Of a stretch of DNA of 64,000 bases, positions 56,296 to 64,000 are shown one piece after another. Position 1 is the stretch's first letter. Each line of letters begins with the position of its first letter. The stretch is from Methylorubrum sp. B1-46 (GTDB taxonomy: Bacteria > Pseudomonadota > Alphaproteobacteria > Rhizobiales > Beijerinckiaceae). The notes under the pieces are model-generated. The model had not been told where the DNA came from. It saw only the letters and a list, made by a program, of their open reading frames with translations, and did not search any database. The stretch is taken from assembly GCF_021117295.1 (NCBI RefSeq), contig NZ_CP088247.1, positions 4,603,001 to 4,667,000 on the forward strand. Direction: 5' to 3'. A program made the translations under genes and the position numbers.

Positions 56296-56580
56296 TCCGG
56301 TCTCGCTTGGTCAGAGCAGGGAGCGGATCAGCCAGCCCGCGCGGCGCTTGAGGAGGGCACCCATCGCGCGGGCGCGATGGGATCCCGCCGGAAGCCAAAC
56401 CCGCCATCCCGAAGGGATCAACCGGTCGCTCCCTCCTTCGGGGGAGCCATGGCGGCGGAAGGCCGCCGTCATGGATGCTCGATCCTCCATCAATCCGGTT
56501 GAGCGCGGCCGCGATCCCGCTACATTGACGGAGGCCTTCGGCGCCCGATGCCGCCGGCCCCGAGGGCGAGCCTTCCCAGC

Positions 56581-57327
56581 GTGACGAGCCATCCGCGCGA
56601 CACACCGCAATTCTATCTCACGGCGCCCTCCCCCTGCCCCTACCTGCCGGGCCAGGAGGAGCGGAAGGTGTTCACCCACCTCGTCGGGCGCCGCGCCCGC
56701 GACCTCAACGAGATCCTGACCCAGGGCGGCTTCCGCCGCTCGCAGACCATCGCCTACCGTCCGGCCTGCGAATCCTGCCGCGCCTGCGTCTCGGTGCGGG
56801 TCGTAGTCGAGGATTTTGCCATCACCGGCAGCCAGCGGCGCATCCTTCAGCGCAATGCCGGGCTCATCGGCACGCCGGAGCCCAACCGCCCGGCCTCCGA
56901 GCAATACGCCCTGTTCCGCCGCTACCTCGACGCCCGCCACGGCGACGGCGGCATGGTCGACATGACCGTGCTCGACTACGCGATGATGATCGAGGACAGC
57001 CACGTCGACACGCATCTCGTGGTCTACCGCGAGCGCGGCCCCGACAGCGCGATCCACGGCCGCGGCGTCGGCGCCCCGGTCGCCGTCTGCCTCACCGACG
57101 TGCTCGCTGACGGCTTGTCGATGGTCTACTCGTTCTACGACCCCGAGCAGGCCAGCCGCTCGCTCGGCACCTACATGATCCTCGACCACATCCAGCGCGC
57201 CCGCGCGCTCGGCCTGCCGTATCTCTACCTCGGCTACTGGGTCGATGGCTCCCGCAAGATGGACTACAAGTCCAAGTTCCTGCCCCAGGAGCGGCTGATG
57301 CCGCAGGGCTGGGTGCGGGTGGAGTAG
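56581..57327 (+). CDS. bpt: Aspartate/glutamate leucyl-tRNA protein transferase (arginyltransferase family)
   Basis: A 248-aa N-end-rule aminoacyl transferase. The N-terminal domain starts with [28 protein letters not shown] (in parts), and the cysteine cluster is [11 protein letters not shown]. The C-terminal GNAT-like domain has [24 protein letters not shown] and [20 protein letters not shown]. It adds leucine to proteins with N-terminal Asp or Glu, marking them for ClpAP. GTG at 56581 gives the standard start. Confidence 0.93.
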   Translation: MTSHPRDTPQFYLTAPSPCPYLPGQEERKVFTHLVGRRARDLNEILTQGGFRRSQTIAYRPACESCRACVSVRVVVEDFAITGSQRRILQRNAGLIGTPEPNRPASEQYALFRRYLDARHGDGGMVDMTVLDYAMMIEDSHVDTHLVVYRERGPDSAIHGRGVGAPVAVCLTDVLADGLSMVYSFYDPEQASRSLGTYMILDHIQRARALGLPYLYLGYWVDGSRKMDYKSKFLPQERLMPQGWVRVE

Positions 57328-57362
57328 CGGGCGGCGCTGCCGCCTTCAGCCGTCTGCCGCGA

Positions 57363-57926
57363 TCATTCCTGGGTCCACTTCACCACCTTCGCCGGGTTGC
57401 CCGCCACGACCGCGCCCGGCGGGACGTCGCGGGTCACCACGGCGCCCGCGCCGATCACCGCCCCGTCGCCGACGGTGATGCCGGGCAGCAGGATCGCGCC
57501 CCCGCCGATCCACACGTCGTCGCCGATGGTGATCGGCCGGGCCGATTCCCAGAAGGCGGCGCGGCTGGCGCGGTCGAGGGGATGCTCGGCGGTGTAGATC
57601 TGCACCGCCGGAGCGATCTGCGCCCGGTGGCCGATGGTGATCGGGGCGCAGTCGAGGAAGACGCAGTTGAAGTTGCAGAAGAAGTCGTCGCCGACGCTGA
57701 TGTTGCCGCCGTAATCGCAGGCGAAGCCGGGGCAGATCGTCGGGTTGCGCCCGGCCGATCCGAGAAGTTCCCGGACCACCGCCTCCCGGCCGGCCGCGTC
57801 CTCGGGCTCCATGGCGTTGAGCCGCAGCAGACGCTTCTTGGCGGCGTTGCGGAGCTGGACCAGCTCCGGATCGTCGCCGCGATAGAGTTGTCCGGCGAGC
57901 ATCCGCTCGCGCGCGGTCTCGGCCAT
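57363..57926 (-). CDS. Maltose/galactoside O-acetyltransferase family
   Basis: A 187-aa left-handed beta-helix acetyltransferase. The N-terminal Mac domain is [25 protein letters not shown] (in parts). The hexapeptide region contains [20 protein letters not shown], the catalytic His in YTAEHPLD, and [30 protein letters not shown] (in parts). It acetylates sugars; the physiological substrate is unknown. Confidence 0.9.
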   Translation of the reverse strand: MAETARERMLAGQLYRGDDPELVQLRNAAKKRLLRLNAMEPEDAAGREAVVRELLGSAGRNPTICPGFACDYGGNISVGDDFFCNFNCVFLDCAPITIGHRAQIAPAVQIYTAEHPLDRASRAAFWESARPITIGDDVWIGGGAILLPGITVGDGAVIGAGAVVTRDVPPGAVVAGNPAKVVKWTQE

Positions 57927-57954
57927 GTCCGCCTCCCCGAAAATCCCGAAAGAA

Positions 57955-58860
57955 TCAGCCGCGGCTGGCGCGGAAGGTGTCGCAGGATTTGGTCTGGCCG
58001 CTCTTGTAGCCGGTCATGAACCAGCGCATCCGCTGCTCGGACGAGCCGTGGGTAAAGGAATCCGGCACGGCGTAGCCTTGCGACTTCTCCTGCAGCTTGT
58101 CGTCGCCGATGGCGCTCGCCGCATTGAGCGCCTCCTGAATGTCGCTCTGGTCGAGCGAATTCCAGCGGTCGTTGGAGTTCTTGGCCCAGACACCGGCGAG
58201 GCAATCGGCCATCAGCTCGACGCGCACGGAGAGCTGGTTCGCTTCCGTCTTGCTGCTCGCGTTCTGCTGCCGGCTCTGCACCTTGCCGAGGATACCGAGC
58301 ACGTCCTGCACGTGGTGGCCGACCTCGTGGGCGATGACGTAGGCGTAGGCGAAGTCGCCCTTCACACCGAACTTCGTCTGCATCTCCTTGAAGAAGCCGA
58401 GGTCGATATAGACCTTCTTGTCGAGCGGGCAGTAGAACGGGCCCATCGCCGCCTGCGCCATGCCGCAGCCCGAGCGGGTGCCGCCCTGGTAGAGCACCAT
58501 CGTGGTCGGCTTGTATTGCCGCCCGGTCTGGTTCGGCAGAATCTCGTTCCAGACATCCTCGGTATTGCCGAGGATCTTCGTGGCGAACTGGCCGGCGCGG
58601 TCGGTCGGCGCCTCGCGGCGCCGGGCCTGCGTCTCGGGATCGACCCGCTGCTCGCGCTGCTGGCCGCCGCCGGCCATCTGCTGTGCGCCGCCGAGCAGGA
58701 TCGCCGGGTTGATGCCGGTGACCCAGGAGATCAGCAGCACGACGACGATGGTGCCGATGCCGAGGCCCCCCATGCCGCCGCCGGGGAAGCCGCCGCCGCC
58801 ACCGCCCTCGCCGCGCCGATCCTCGACGTTCTCAGAGGCGCGAAAATCGTCCCAGCGCAT
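57955..58860 (-). CDS. Neutral zinc metallopeptidase, YpfJ family
   Basis: A 301-aa membrane-anchored protein. The N-terminal [17 protein letters not shown] and a Gly-rich stretch lead to one membrane helix ([15 protein letters not shown], about 37-52). The periplasmic domain has HEVGHHVQ as zinc site and [25 protein letters not shown] at the end, all typical of the YpfJ/zinc metallopeptidase family. The role is unknown. GGGAG lies 5 nt before the ATG. Confidence 0.92.
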   Translation of the reverse strand: MRWDDFRASENVEDRRGEGGGGGGFPGGGMGGLGIGTIVVVLLISWVTGINPAILLGGAQQMAGGGQQREQRVDPETQARRREAPTDRAGQFATKILGNTEDVWNEILPNQTGRQYKPTTMVLYQGGTRSGCGMAQAAMGPFYCPLDKKVYIDLGFFKEMQTKFGVKGDFAYAYVIAHEVGHHVQDVLGILGKVQSRQQNASSKTEANQLSVRVELMADCLAGVWAKNSNDRWNSLDQSDIQEALNAASAIGDDKLQEKSQGYAVPDSFTHGSSEQRMRWFMTGYKSGQTKSCDTFRASRG

Positions 58861-58964
58861 AGAGTCTCCCGCCGCCCCGCGTCTTGCCCGGCCTGATCGG
58901 GATTCCGGGCCTGCTTCTAAATGGCCGCGCGGAGGATACGGTTCCGCTTGGCGCCTGCCCCGGC

Positions 58965-59942
58965 CTACTTGGCCGGAGCGCTTCCGTCGAGGGCACTCTT
59001 CAGCATGCGGAAGTCGCGCCAAGCGAGCCGCTTCTGCACCGGCTGGCGCAGAAGGTAGGCCGGGTGGAGGGTGGCGAGCGCCCGGATCTCGCGGCCGTCG
59101 CCGAGACGGTAGGGATAGAAGCGCCCGCGTGCCTTGAGGATGCCGTCCTTGGTGCCGGTCAGGGTCTGCGTGGCGGGCGCGCCGAGGCAGACGAGGATGT
59201 CGGGGTTGGCGAGTTCGATCTGGCGCTCGACGAAGGGCCGGCAGATCGAGATCTCCTGCGGCGTCGGGTTGCGGTTGCCCGGCGGGCGCCAGGGCACGAC
59301 GTTGGAGATGTAGGCGCTCGACCGGTCGAGGCCGATCGCCGCCATCATCCGGTCGAGGAGCTGGCCCGAGCGGCCCATGAACGGCTTACCGATCCGGTCC
59401 TCGTCGGCGCCGGGCGCCTCGCCCACGAACATCACCCGCGCCTGCGGGTTGCCGTCGGCGAAGACGAGGTTTTTCGCGGTGAAGCGCAGTCCGCAGCCCT
59501 CGAAGCCGCGCAGCAGCGCTTCCAGCTCCTCGAGCGTCGTCATCTGCGCGGCCCGCGCGCGGGCGTCGTCCGCCGCCTCGCCGGGTTTGGCGCCGGCCGC
59601 GTTGCCGTAGGTGCGGGGCGGCTCGCGCGGCGGCGGATCGCGGCTCGGCAGCTCGCGCCGGAACTCCAGGGGCGCGTCCTCGCCGGGGGCGGGATCGCGC
59701 TGGGGCAGGGGCTCGCGGGGCAGGGGCTCGTGGGGAAGGGGCTCGCGCGGCAGGGGCTCACGGCGCGGAGCCGGCTCGGCGCGGGGCGCCGGGGCTTGAG
59801 CCGCCGCCTCGGCTTCGGTGAAGCGGTCGTGGGGACGCTCATCAAGGGCCGCGTCGACGCCCGCCTCGACGTGGAAGTCGAGGTAGGACATCAGGTCGGC
59901 TCGGGCGTCGGTATCCGCGTGGCTGGCAGTCATCGATTCCAT
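58965..59942 (-). CDS. Uracil-DNA glycosylase, family 4-like, without complete Fe-S cysteines
   Basis: A 325-aa protein. The catalytic domain (about 125-320) has GEAPGADEDRIGKPFMG, NVVPWRPPGNRNP and LHPAYLLRQPVQKR. Family 4 enzymes hold a 4Fe-4S cluster with four Cys; here the first CxxC reads FEGC and the third site reads VPW, so only two of four remain and the cluster is probably lost. Residues about 53-80 are tandem REPLP repeats. It removes uracil from DNA. ATG 59933 is an alternative start. Confidence 0.85.
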   Translation of the reverse strand: MESMTASHADTDARADLMSYLDFHVEAGVDAALDERPHDRFTEAEAAAQAPAPRAEPAPRREPLPREPLPHEPLPREPLPQRDPAPGEDAPLEFRRELPSRDPPPREPPRTYGNAAGAKPGEAADDARARAAQMTTLEELEALLRGFEGCGLRFTAKNLVFADGNPQARVMFVGEAPGADEDRIGKPFMGRSGQLLDRMMAAIGLDRSSAYISNVVPWRPPGNRNPTPQEISICRPFVERQIELANPDILVCLGAPATQTLTGTKDGILKARGRFYPYRLGDGREIRALATLHPAYLLRQPVQKRLAWRDFRMLKSALDGSAPAK

Positions 59943-60139
59943 GTGGCGTGGGGGCGCCCTGTGGACAACGCCCGAGTGTGCCCTGCGGATCGTCGCACGG
60001 GCGCCTCCTGCGCCGCCCTGCCGCTACCCGAACGGCCTTGCCTTCCTACCTTGGAATCGCTTGAGAGACATCTTGACAATTGCAGGGGCCGGGGCGGCCT
60101 GGGACGGCGCCCGAACCAACGGCCGCAGGAGGGACGAGG

Positions 60140-61813
60140 ATGGCGCTGCCCGAACGCGAAGGCATGGATTTCGATGTGGTGATCGTCGGCGCGGGCCCCG
60201 CCGGCCTCGCCGCCGCGATCCGCCTCAAGCAGCTCTCCGCTGAGAAGGGCGAGGAGATCTCGGTGGTGGTGGTGGAAAAGGGCGGCGAGGTCGGCGCCCA
60301 CATCCTCTCCGGCGCCGTGGTCGATCCGATCGGCCTCGACACCCTGCTCCCCGAATGGCGCGACGACCCGGAACGCCCGCTCAAGACGGCGGTGGAGCGC
60401 GACGAGTTCCTGTTTCTCACCAAGAACAGCGGCGTCAGCATGCCGAACCTGTTCTTCCCCAAGCTTTTGTCGAACCACGGCAATTTCGTCGGTTCGCTCT
60501 CGAACACGGTGAAGTGGCTCGGTGCCAAGGCGGAAGGGCTCGGCGTCGAGATCTACCCCGGCTTTCCGGCCTCCGAAGTGCTCTACGACGAGCGCGGCAC
60601 GGTGACGGGCATCGCCACGGGCGATCTCGGCATCTCCCGCACCGGTGAGCCGCGCGACGACTTCACCCGCGGCATGGAGCTGAAGGCGAAGTACACGGTG
60701 TTCGGCGAGGGCGCCCGCGGCTCGCTCACCAAGACGCTGATCGACCGGTTCGGGCTCAATCGCAACAGCGACCACCAAAAATACGGCCTGGGCGTCAAGG
60801 AGCTGTGGCAGCTCGCGCCGAACAAGTTCGAGCCGGGGCTGGTGCAGCACACGATGGGCTGGCCGTTGCCGAACAAGGCGGGCGGCGGCTCGTGGCTCTA
60901 CCATTTCGACGATGGTCTGCTCTCGGTCGGCTTCGTCACGCACCTGAACTACGAGAACCCGACCCTGTCGCCATTCGAGGAGTTCCAGCGCTTCAAGACC
61001 CACCCGATGATCGCTGAGACCTTCGAGGGCGCCAAGCGGATCGGCTACGGCGCGCGCGCGATCATGGAGGGCGGCTGGCAATCGGTGCCCAAGCTCGTCT
61101 TCCCCGGCGGCTGCCTCGTCGGCGATTCCGCCGGCTTCGTGAACGTGCCGCGCATCAAGGGCTCGCACAACGCGATCCTGTCGGGCATCCAGGCGGCGGA
61201 CGCGATCTTCGAGGCCCTCGTCGCCGGCCGCCAGGGCGACGAACTGACCGCCTACGAGGAGGGCTGGCGCGACAGCCCGATTGGACGCGACCTCAAGCCG
61301 GTGCGCAACGTCAAGCCGCTCTGGTCGAAATACGGCACGCTGGTCGGCGTCGGGCTCGGCGGGCTCGACATGTGGATGAACGCGATTGCCGACGCCTCGC
61401 TGTTCGGGACGCTGGGCCACGGCAAGCCGGATTACGCCTGCCTGAAACCGCTCTCGGAGGTGACGCCGATCGTCTATCCCAAGCCCGACGGCAAGCTGAC
61501 CTTCGACCGGCTCTCCTCGGTCTATCTGTCGAACACCAACCACGAGGAGGACCAGCCGCCCCACCTTCAGGTGAAGGATATGGGGCTGCAGAAGGCCTCC
61601 GAGCACGATGTCTACGGCGGTCCGTCGAGCCGTTACTGCCCCGCCGGCGTCTACGAGTGGGTGGAGGATAAGGCCGCCAGCGACGGCGTGCGCTTCCAGA
61701 TCAACGCGCAGAACTGCGTCCACTGCAAGACGTGCGACATCAAGGACCCGAACCAGAACATCAACTGGGTCACCCCGGAGGGACCGGGCGGGCCGAACTA
61801 CACCAACCTGTGA
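60140..61813 (+). CDS. Electron transfer flavoprotein-ubiquinone oxidoreductase
   Basis: A 557-aa ETF-QO. The N-terminal FAD motif is VVIVGAGPAGLAAAIRL, with EKGGEVGAHILSGAV. GGCLVGDSAGFVNVPRIKGSHNA and the C-terminal 4Fe-4S ligands YCPAGVYE and NCVHCKTCDIKDP (C-x2-C-x2-C) follow. It passes electrons from ETF, reduced by acyl-CoA and dimethylglycine dehydrogenases, to ubiquinone. GGAGGG 6 nt before the ATG gives the start. A large hairpin follows the stop. Confidence 0.96.
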   Translation: MALPEREGMDFDVVIVGAGPAGLAAAIRLKQLSAEKGEEISVVVVEKGGEVGAHILSGAVVDPIGLDTLLPEWRDDPERPLKTAVERDEFLFLTKNSGVSMPNLFFPKLLSNHGNFVGSLSNTVKWLGAKAEGLGVEIYPGFPASEVLYDERGTVTGIATGDLGISRTGEPRDDFTRGMELKAKYTVFGEGARGSLTKTLIDRFGLNRNSDHQKYGLGVKELWQLAPNKFEPGLVQHTMGWPLPNKAGGGSWLYHFDDGLLSVGFVTHLNYENPTLSPFEEFQRFKTHPMIAETFEGAKRIGYGARAIMEGGWQSVPKLVFPGGCLVGDSAGFVNVPRIKGSHNAILSGIQAADAIFEALVAGRQGDELTAYEEGWRDSPIGRDLKPVRNVKPLWSKYGTLVGVGLGGLDMWMNAIADASLFGTLGHGKPDYACLKPLSEVTPIVYPKPDGKLTFDRLSSVYLSNTNHEEDQPPHLQVKDMGLQKASEHDVYGGPSSRYCPAGVYEWVEDKAASDGVRFQINAQNCVHCKTCDIKDPNQNINWVTPEGPGGPNYTNL

Positions 61814-61821
61814 GTGTCTCT

Positions 61822-61884
61822 CACAAAACTCCCGCCGCACTGGCCTCGCCAGTGTGAGAACGGTCGGTGACCGGGAGTTTTGTG
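61822..61884 (+). terminator. Nested inverted repeats after the ETF-QO gene
   Basis: CACAAAACTCCC (61822-61833) pairs with GGGAGTTTTGTG (61873-61884) over 12 bp. Inside lies a second hairpin, CACTGG-CCTCG-CCAGTG. It begins 8 bp after the stop; no T-tract follows, but it lies between convergent genes. Confidence 0.6.
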
Positions 61885-61903
61885 AGGCACTCTAAGCCCC
61901 TCC

Positions 61904-61938
61904 CCGTCATCGCTTCGGCTGAAGCCTCGCGATGACGG
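61904..61938. repeat. Short REP-like hairpin, copy 2
   Basis: CCGTCATCGC (61904-61913) and GCGATGACGG (61929-61938) with a 15-nt centre, nearly the same as the hairpin at 48526-48560. It lies 6 bp from the P1 peptidase stop, between convergent genes. Confidence 0.6.
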
Positions 61939-61944
61939 ACGGGC

Positions 61945-62946
61945 TCACTCTTGTCCGTACAGCTCCCGCCACGTCGGCAGGTCGAGGCAGGGCAGCCGGG
62001 TCGCGGCGTGGACGCCGATGGCGACCGCCCGCGCCAGGGTCTCGGCCGCCACCGTGCCGAGGCGGGCGAGATCGGCCACCTCGTCGGCGAGCGGCACCGC
62101 GCCGGTGGCGACCGCGAACACCACGTCGCCGTCGAGCGGCGTGTGCGCCGGGTGGATCGCGCGGGCGAGGCCGTCCTGGGCGGCGATGGCGAGGCGCTTG
62201 GCCTGCGCCTTGGTGAGCCTCGCGTCGGTGGCGACGACGGCCAGCGTGGTGTTGGCGCCGGGCAGCGGCTCGCGCGGCCAGGACAGGGCGTCGTCGGGCA
62301 CCGGCTGCGGCAGGCCGAGGCCGCCGAACTCAGCCCCGCGCTCGAACGGGGCGGCCCAGAAATGCGGCCCCTGCCCCATCGTCACCCGGCCGAACGCGTT
62401 GACCGCCACCAGCGCGCCGACCTGCGCCGCGAGGCACGGCACCGCGCTCGAGGCCGAGCCAAGGCCGCCCTTGAGGTTGGCGGTGCGCGCCCCGAATCCG
62501 GCCCCGACCGAGCCGAGAGGAATCGCGCCGCCGCGTGCGGCCTCCGCTGCCGCGTAGCCGAGGTCGCGGTAGGGCGGGAAGCGGCCCCAGGCCTTGTCGC
62601 CGCCGTTGAGCAGGTCGAACAGGATCGCGCCGGGCACGATCGGTACCCGCGCGTCGCCGACGGCGAAGCCGCGCCCCGCTTGCCTGAGATGGGCGACCAC
62701 GCCGGCGGCCGCGTCGAGCCCGAAGGCCGAGCCGCCCGACAACACCAGGGCGTCGACTGCCTGGACGGTGGAGGCGGGATCGAGCAGGTCGGTCTCGCGG
62801 GTGCCGGGTCCGCCGCCGCGGACATCCACCGCGCAGGTGAAGGGCGTGTCGAACACGAGCGCGGTGACGCCGCTGGCGATCCGCCCGTCCTCCGCGTGGC
62901 CGACGCGGATTCCCGGAATGTCGGTGATGCGATTGAGCCGGGTCAT
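61945..62946 (-). CDS. P1/S58 family peptidase (DmpA/aminopeptidase-like)
   Basis: A 333-aa self-processing Ntn-like peptidase. The entry TDIPGIRVGHAED is followed by GVTALVFD and VRGGGPGTRETDLLDP, with LVLSGGSAFGLDAAAGVV and NTTLAVVATDA; the T after N is the likely autocleavage site and nucleophile. Members include D-aminopeptidase DmpA, beta-peptidyl aminopeptidase and nylon-oligomer hydrolase; the substrate is not evident. Its ATG overlaps the rarD stop (ATGA). Confidence 0.88.
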   Translation of the reverse strand: MTRLNRITDIPGIRVGHAEDGRIASGVTALVFDTPFTCAVDVRGGGPGTRETDLLDPASTVQAVDALVLSGGSAFGLDAAAGVVAHLRQAGRGFAVGDARVPIVPGAILFDLLNGGDKAWGRFPPYRDLGYAAAEAARGGAIPLGSVGAGFGARTANLKGGLGSASSAVPCLAAQVGALVAVNAFGRVTMGQGPHFWAAPFERGAEFGGLGLPQPVPDDALSWPREPLPGANTTLAVVATDARLTKAQAKRLAIAAQDGLARAIHPAHTPLDGDVVFAVATGAVPLADEVADLARLGTVAAETLARAVAIGVHAATRLPCLDLPTWRELYGQE

Positions 62947-63839
62947 CGTCCCTCCAGTGCCAGGGCGGCTGCCCGCGCGGCCGGGAGTGCCGCGCGGCGC
63001 CGGCGCTCGTGGCGGATCGCATCGGTGGCGTAGAGCATCAGCGCCAGCCAGATCAGCCCGAACAGCACGACCCGATCCGGCGTCAGGGTTTCGCCGTAGA
63101 CCAGTGTGCTGAGCCCCAAAAGGCAGGAGGGCGCGATGTACTGCATCAGCCCGAGGGTCGCGAGGGTCAGGCGCGTTGCCGCGGCGGCGAACCAGATCAG
63201 GGGCAGCGCCGTGGTTACGCCGGTGAGCGCCAGCAGGCCCCAGGTGCGGGCGTCGTCGGGCACCGGCGGCGCGGCGAAGACGAGGTAGGCGAGAGCCGCG
63301 GGCAGGAGCAGGAAGGTTTCGGCGCAGAAGCCGACGGTGCCGTCGACGGCGACGAGTTTGCGCACCAGCCCGTAGAGCGCGAAGCTGACGGCCAGCCCGA
63401 GCGACAGCAGCGGCAGGCGCCCCGCCATCGCCACCGCGACCACCACGCCGAGCACGACGATGGCGACCGCGACGGTCTGGACCGGGCGCAGGCGCTCGCC
63501 GAGGACGAGGGCGCCGAGCGCCACCGAGACCAGCGGGTTGATGAAGTAGCCTAGGCTCGCATCGAGCATGTGCCCGCTCGATACCGCCACGAGGTAGAGC
63601 ATCCAGTTGATCGCGATGAGCCCCGCCGAGACGACGAGCAGGCCGTGGCGCGGCCGTAACGGAAACGGGTTGGCGAGCCGGTTGCGCAGGAGCGCGATCA
63701 GGCCGGTGACGAGCAGTGCCGACCACGCGATGCGCTGCGCCAGGATCGTGCCGGGCGGGATGGCGTCGAGGAGGCGGAAATGCACCGGGACGACGAGGCC
63801 CCAGCTCAGATAGGCGGCGAGCGCGTAGATCAGGCCCAA
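62943..63839 (-). CDS. rarD: RarD-type EamA transporter
   Basis: A 298-aa membrane protein with ten hydrophobic segments. The RarD entry is GLIYALAAYLSWGLVVPVHFRLLD, in parts, followed by SLGYFINPLVSVALGALVLGERL and LMQYIAPSCLLGLSTLVYGE. RarD proteins are DMT transporters associated with chloramphenicol sensitivity in some bacteria. The only in-frame start is TTG at 63839, without a clear ribosome site. It is translationally coupled to the downstream peptidase gene. Confidence 0.88.
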   Translation of the reverse strand: MGLIYALAAYLSWGLVVPVHFRLLDAIPPGTILAQRIAWSALLVTGLIALLRNRLANPFPLRPRHGLLVVSAGLIAINWMLYLVAVSSGHMLDASLGYFINPLVSVALGALVLGERLRPVQTVAVAIVVLGVVVAVAMAGRLPLLSLGLAVSFALYGLVRKLVAVDGTVGFCAETFLLLPAALAYLVFAAPPVPDDARTWGLLALTGVTTALPLIWFAAAATRLTLATLGLMQYIAPSCLLGLSTLVYGETLTPDRVVLFGLIWLALMLYATDAIRHERRRRAALPAARAAALALEGR

Positions 63840-63896
63840 GGTTGCACGGTCAGCGGCGTGGCGGGGCGCCGCTTGTAGCCCGGAGCGGCGGCGCGG

Positions 63897-64000
63897 TCAG
63901 CGCTTGCGGGCGGGGGCCGGGGCGATCTCGCCGCGCATGAGGGCGTTGAGGCGCTCGGTGTCGAAGCCGGTGAGCATGCGCTCCTTCTTCGACTCGGCCG
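63897..64000 (-). CDS. C-terminal fragment of a gene cut by the window edge
   Basis: The minus strand reads open from the right edge to TGA at 63897-63899, giving AESKKERMLTGFDTERLNAL followed by a short basic tail ending PARKR. The frame keeps codon bias typical of the window. It lies 57 bp before rarD on the same strand. Too little is present to name it. Confidence 0.5.
   Translation of the reverse strand, partial: AESKKERMLTGFDTERLNALMRGEIAPAPARKR

Noticed and set aside
59695..59785. Possible CRISPR-like direct repeats
   Set aside because: The units are contiguous 15-bp coding repeats without spacers and lie inside a glycosylase gene in frame.
59930..61840. 636-aa minus-strand open frame
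   Set aside because: It is a mirror of the ETF-ubiquinone oxidoreductase gene, which has full family motifs and a good ribosome site.

Overview
The window looks like a chromosomal segment of a Methylobacterium/Methylorubrum-type methylotroph (Alphaproteobacteria, Hyphomicrobiales). The evidence is very high G+C by eye, long antisense shadow frames, frequent GTG/TTG starts, two pqqA peptide genes (PQQ is the methanol dehydrogenase cofactor), an intracellular polyhydroxybutyrate depolymerase, an LdtR regulator, and a serine-glyoxylate aminotransferase family gene. Most of it reads as ordinary, densely packed core genome. No phage, plasmid, CRISPR array or complete insertion sequence is visible; the only clear trace of a mobile element is a broken integrase beside a tRNA-Leu gene.

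Layout. 1-1.6 kb: two small genes of unknown role. 1.6-10.2 kb: a glyoxylate/hydroxypyruvate locus with an MFS transporter, a serine-glyoxylate-type aminotransferase, a divergent GntR/FCD regulator, hydroxypyruvate isomerase, a short-chain dehydrogenase and a 1002-aa FAD/Fe-S 2-hydroxyacid dehydrogenase. A TGAATKCA element recurs at three promoters here. 10.2-13.5 kb: PHB depolymerase and succinate-semialdehyde dehydrogenase. 13.8-16.7 kb: a Wzz-like chain-length protein and an O-antigen ligase/polymerase. 16.9-18.0 kb: a tiny hydrophilic protein, the integrase remnant and tRNA-Leu(GAG). 18.1-24.4 kb: fliN, lipB, a glycosyltransferase, a Gfo/Idh/MocA oxidoreductase, a YdcZ-type transporter and an AI-2E/PerM permease with a large extra C-terminal domain. 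24.6-29.1 kb: a signalling block with a single-domain response regulator, a pentapeptide-repeat protein with a channel-like tail, and a hybrid histidine kinase. 29.2-36.8 kb: a MocR regulator with its divergent EamA exporter, a LuxR-type response regulator, a GNAT enzyme, a DUF983 protein, lactate permease and manganese catalase. 36.9-37.5 kb: a RelE/XRE toxin-antitoxin pair with clear operator palindromes.

37.6-42.1 kb holds the protein-export operon yajC-secD-secF, followed by homologues of two mitochondrial complex I assembly factors (Mth938/NDUFAF3 type and phytoene-synthase/NDUFAF6 type). 43.3-47.6 kb holds serS-surE-pcm and an NlpD-like LytM lipoprotein. 48.1-48.4 kb carries two almost identical pqqA genes with no other pqq gene nearby, ended by a strong terminator. 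48.6-51.0 kb: LdtR, a small membrane protein and a 3-hydroxyisobutyryl-CoA hydrolase. 51.1-53.8 kb: a PAS-PAS-GGDEF-EAL protein and a DUF6894 protein. 54.2-64 kb is housekeeping: hemB, a lipoprotein, an RDD protein, an arginyl/leucyl-tRNA protein transferase, a maltose-acetyltransferase-like enzyme, a YpfJ metallopeptidase, a uracil-DNA glycosylase lacking two expected cluster cysteines, ETF-ubiquinone oxidoreductase, a P1/S58 peptidase, RarD and a partial gene at the right edge.

I did not find one obviously new large system. The most interesting items are the orphan tandem pqqA pair with a structured leader, the putative GntR/FCD operator family at the glyoxylate locus, the channel-like pentapeptide-repeat protein, the PerM fusion, and a dispersed palindromic repeat family that sits between convergent genes.
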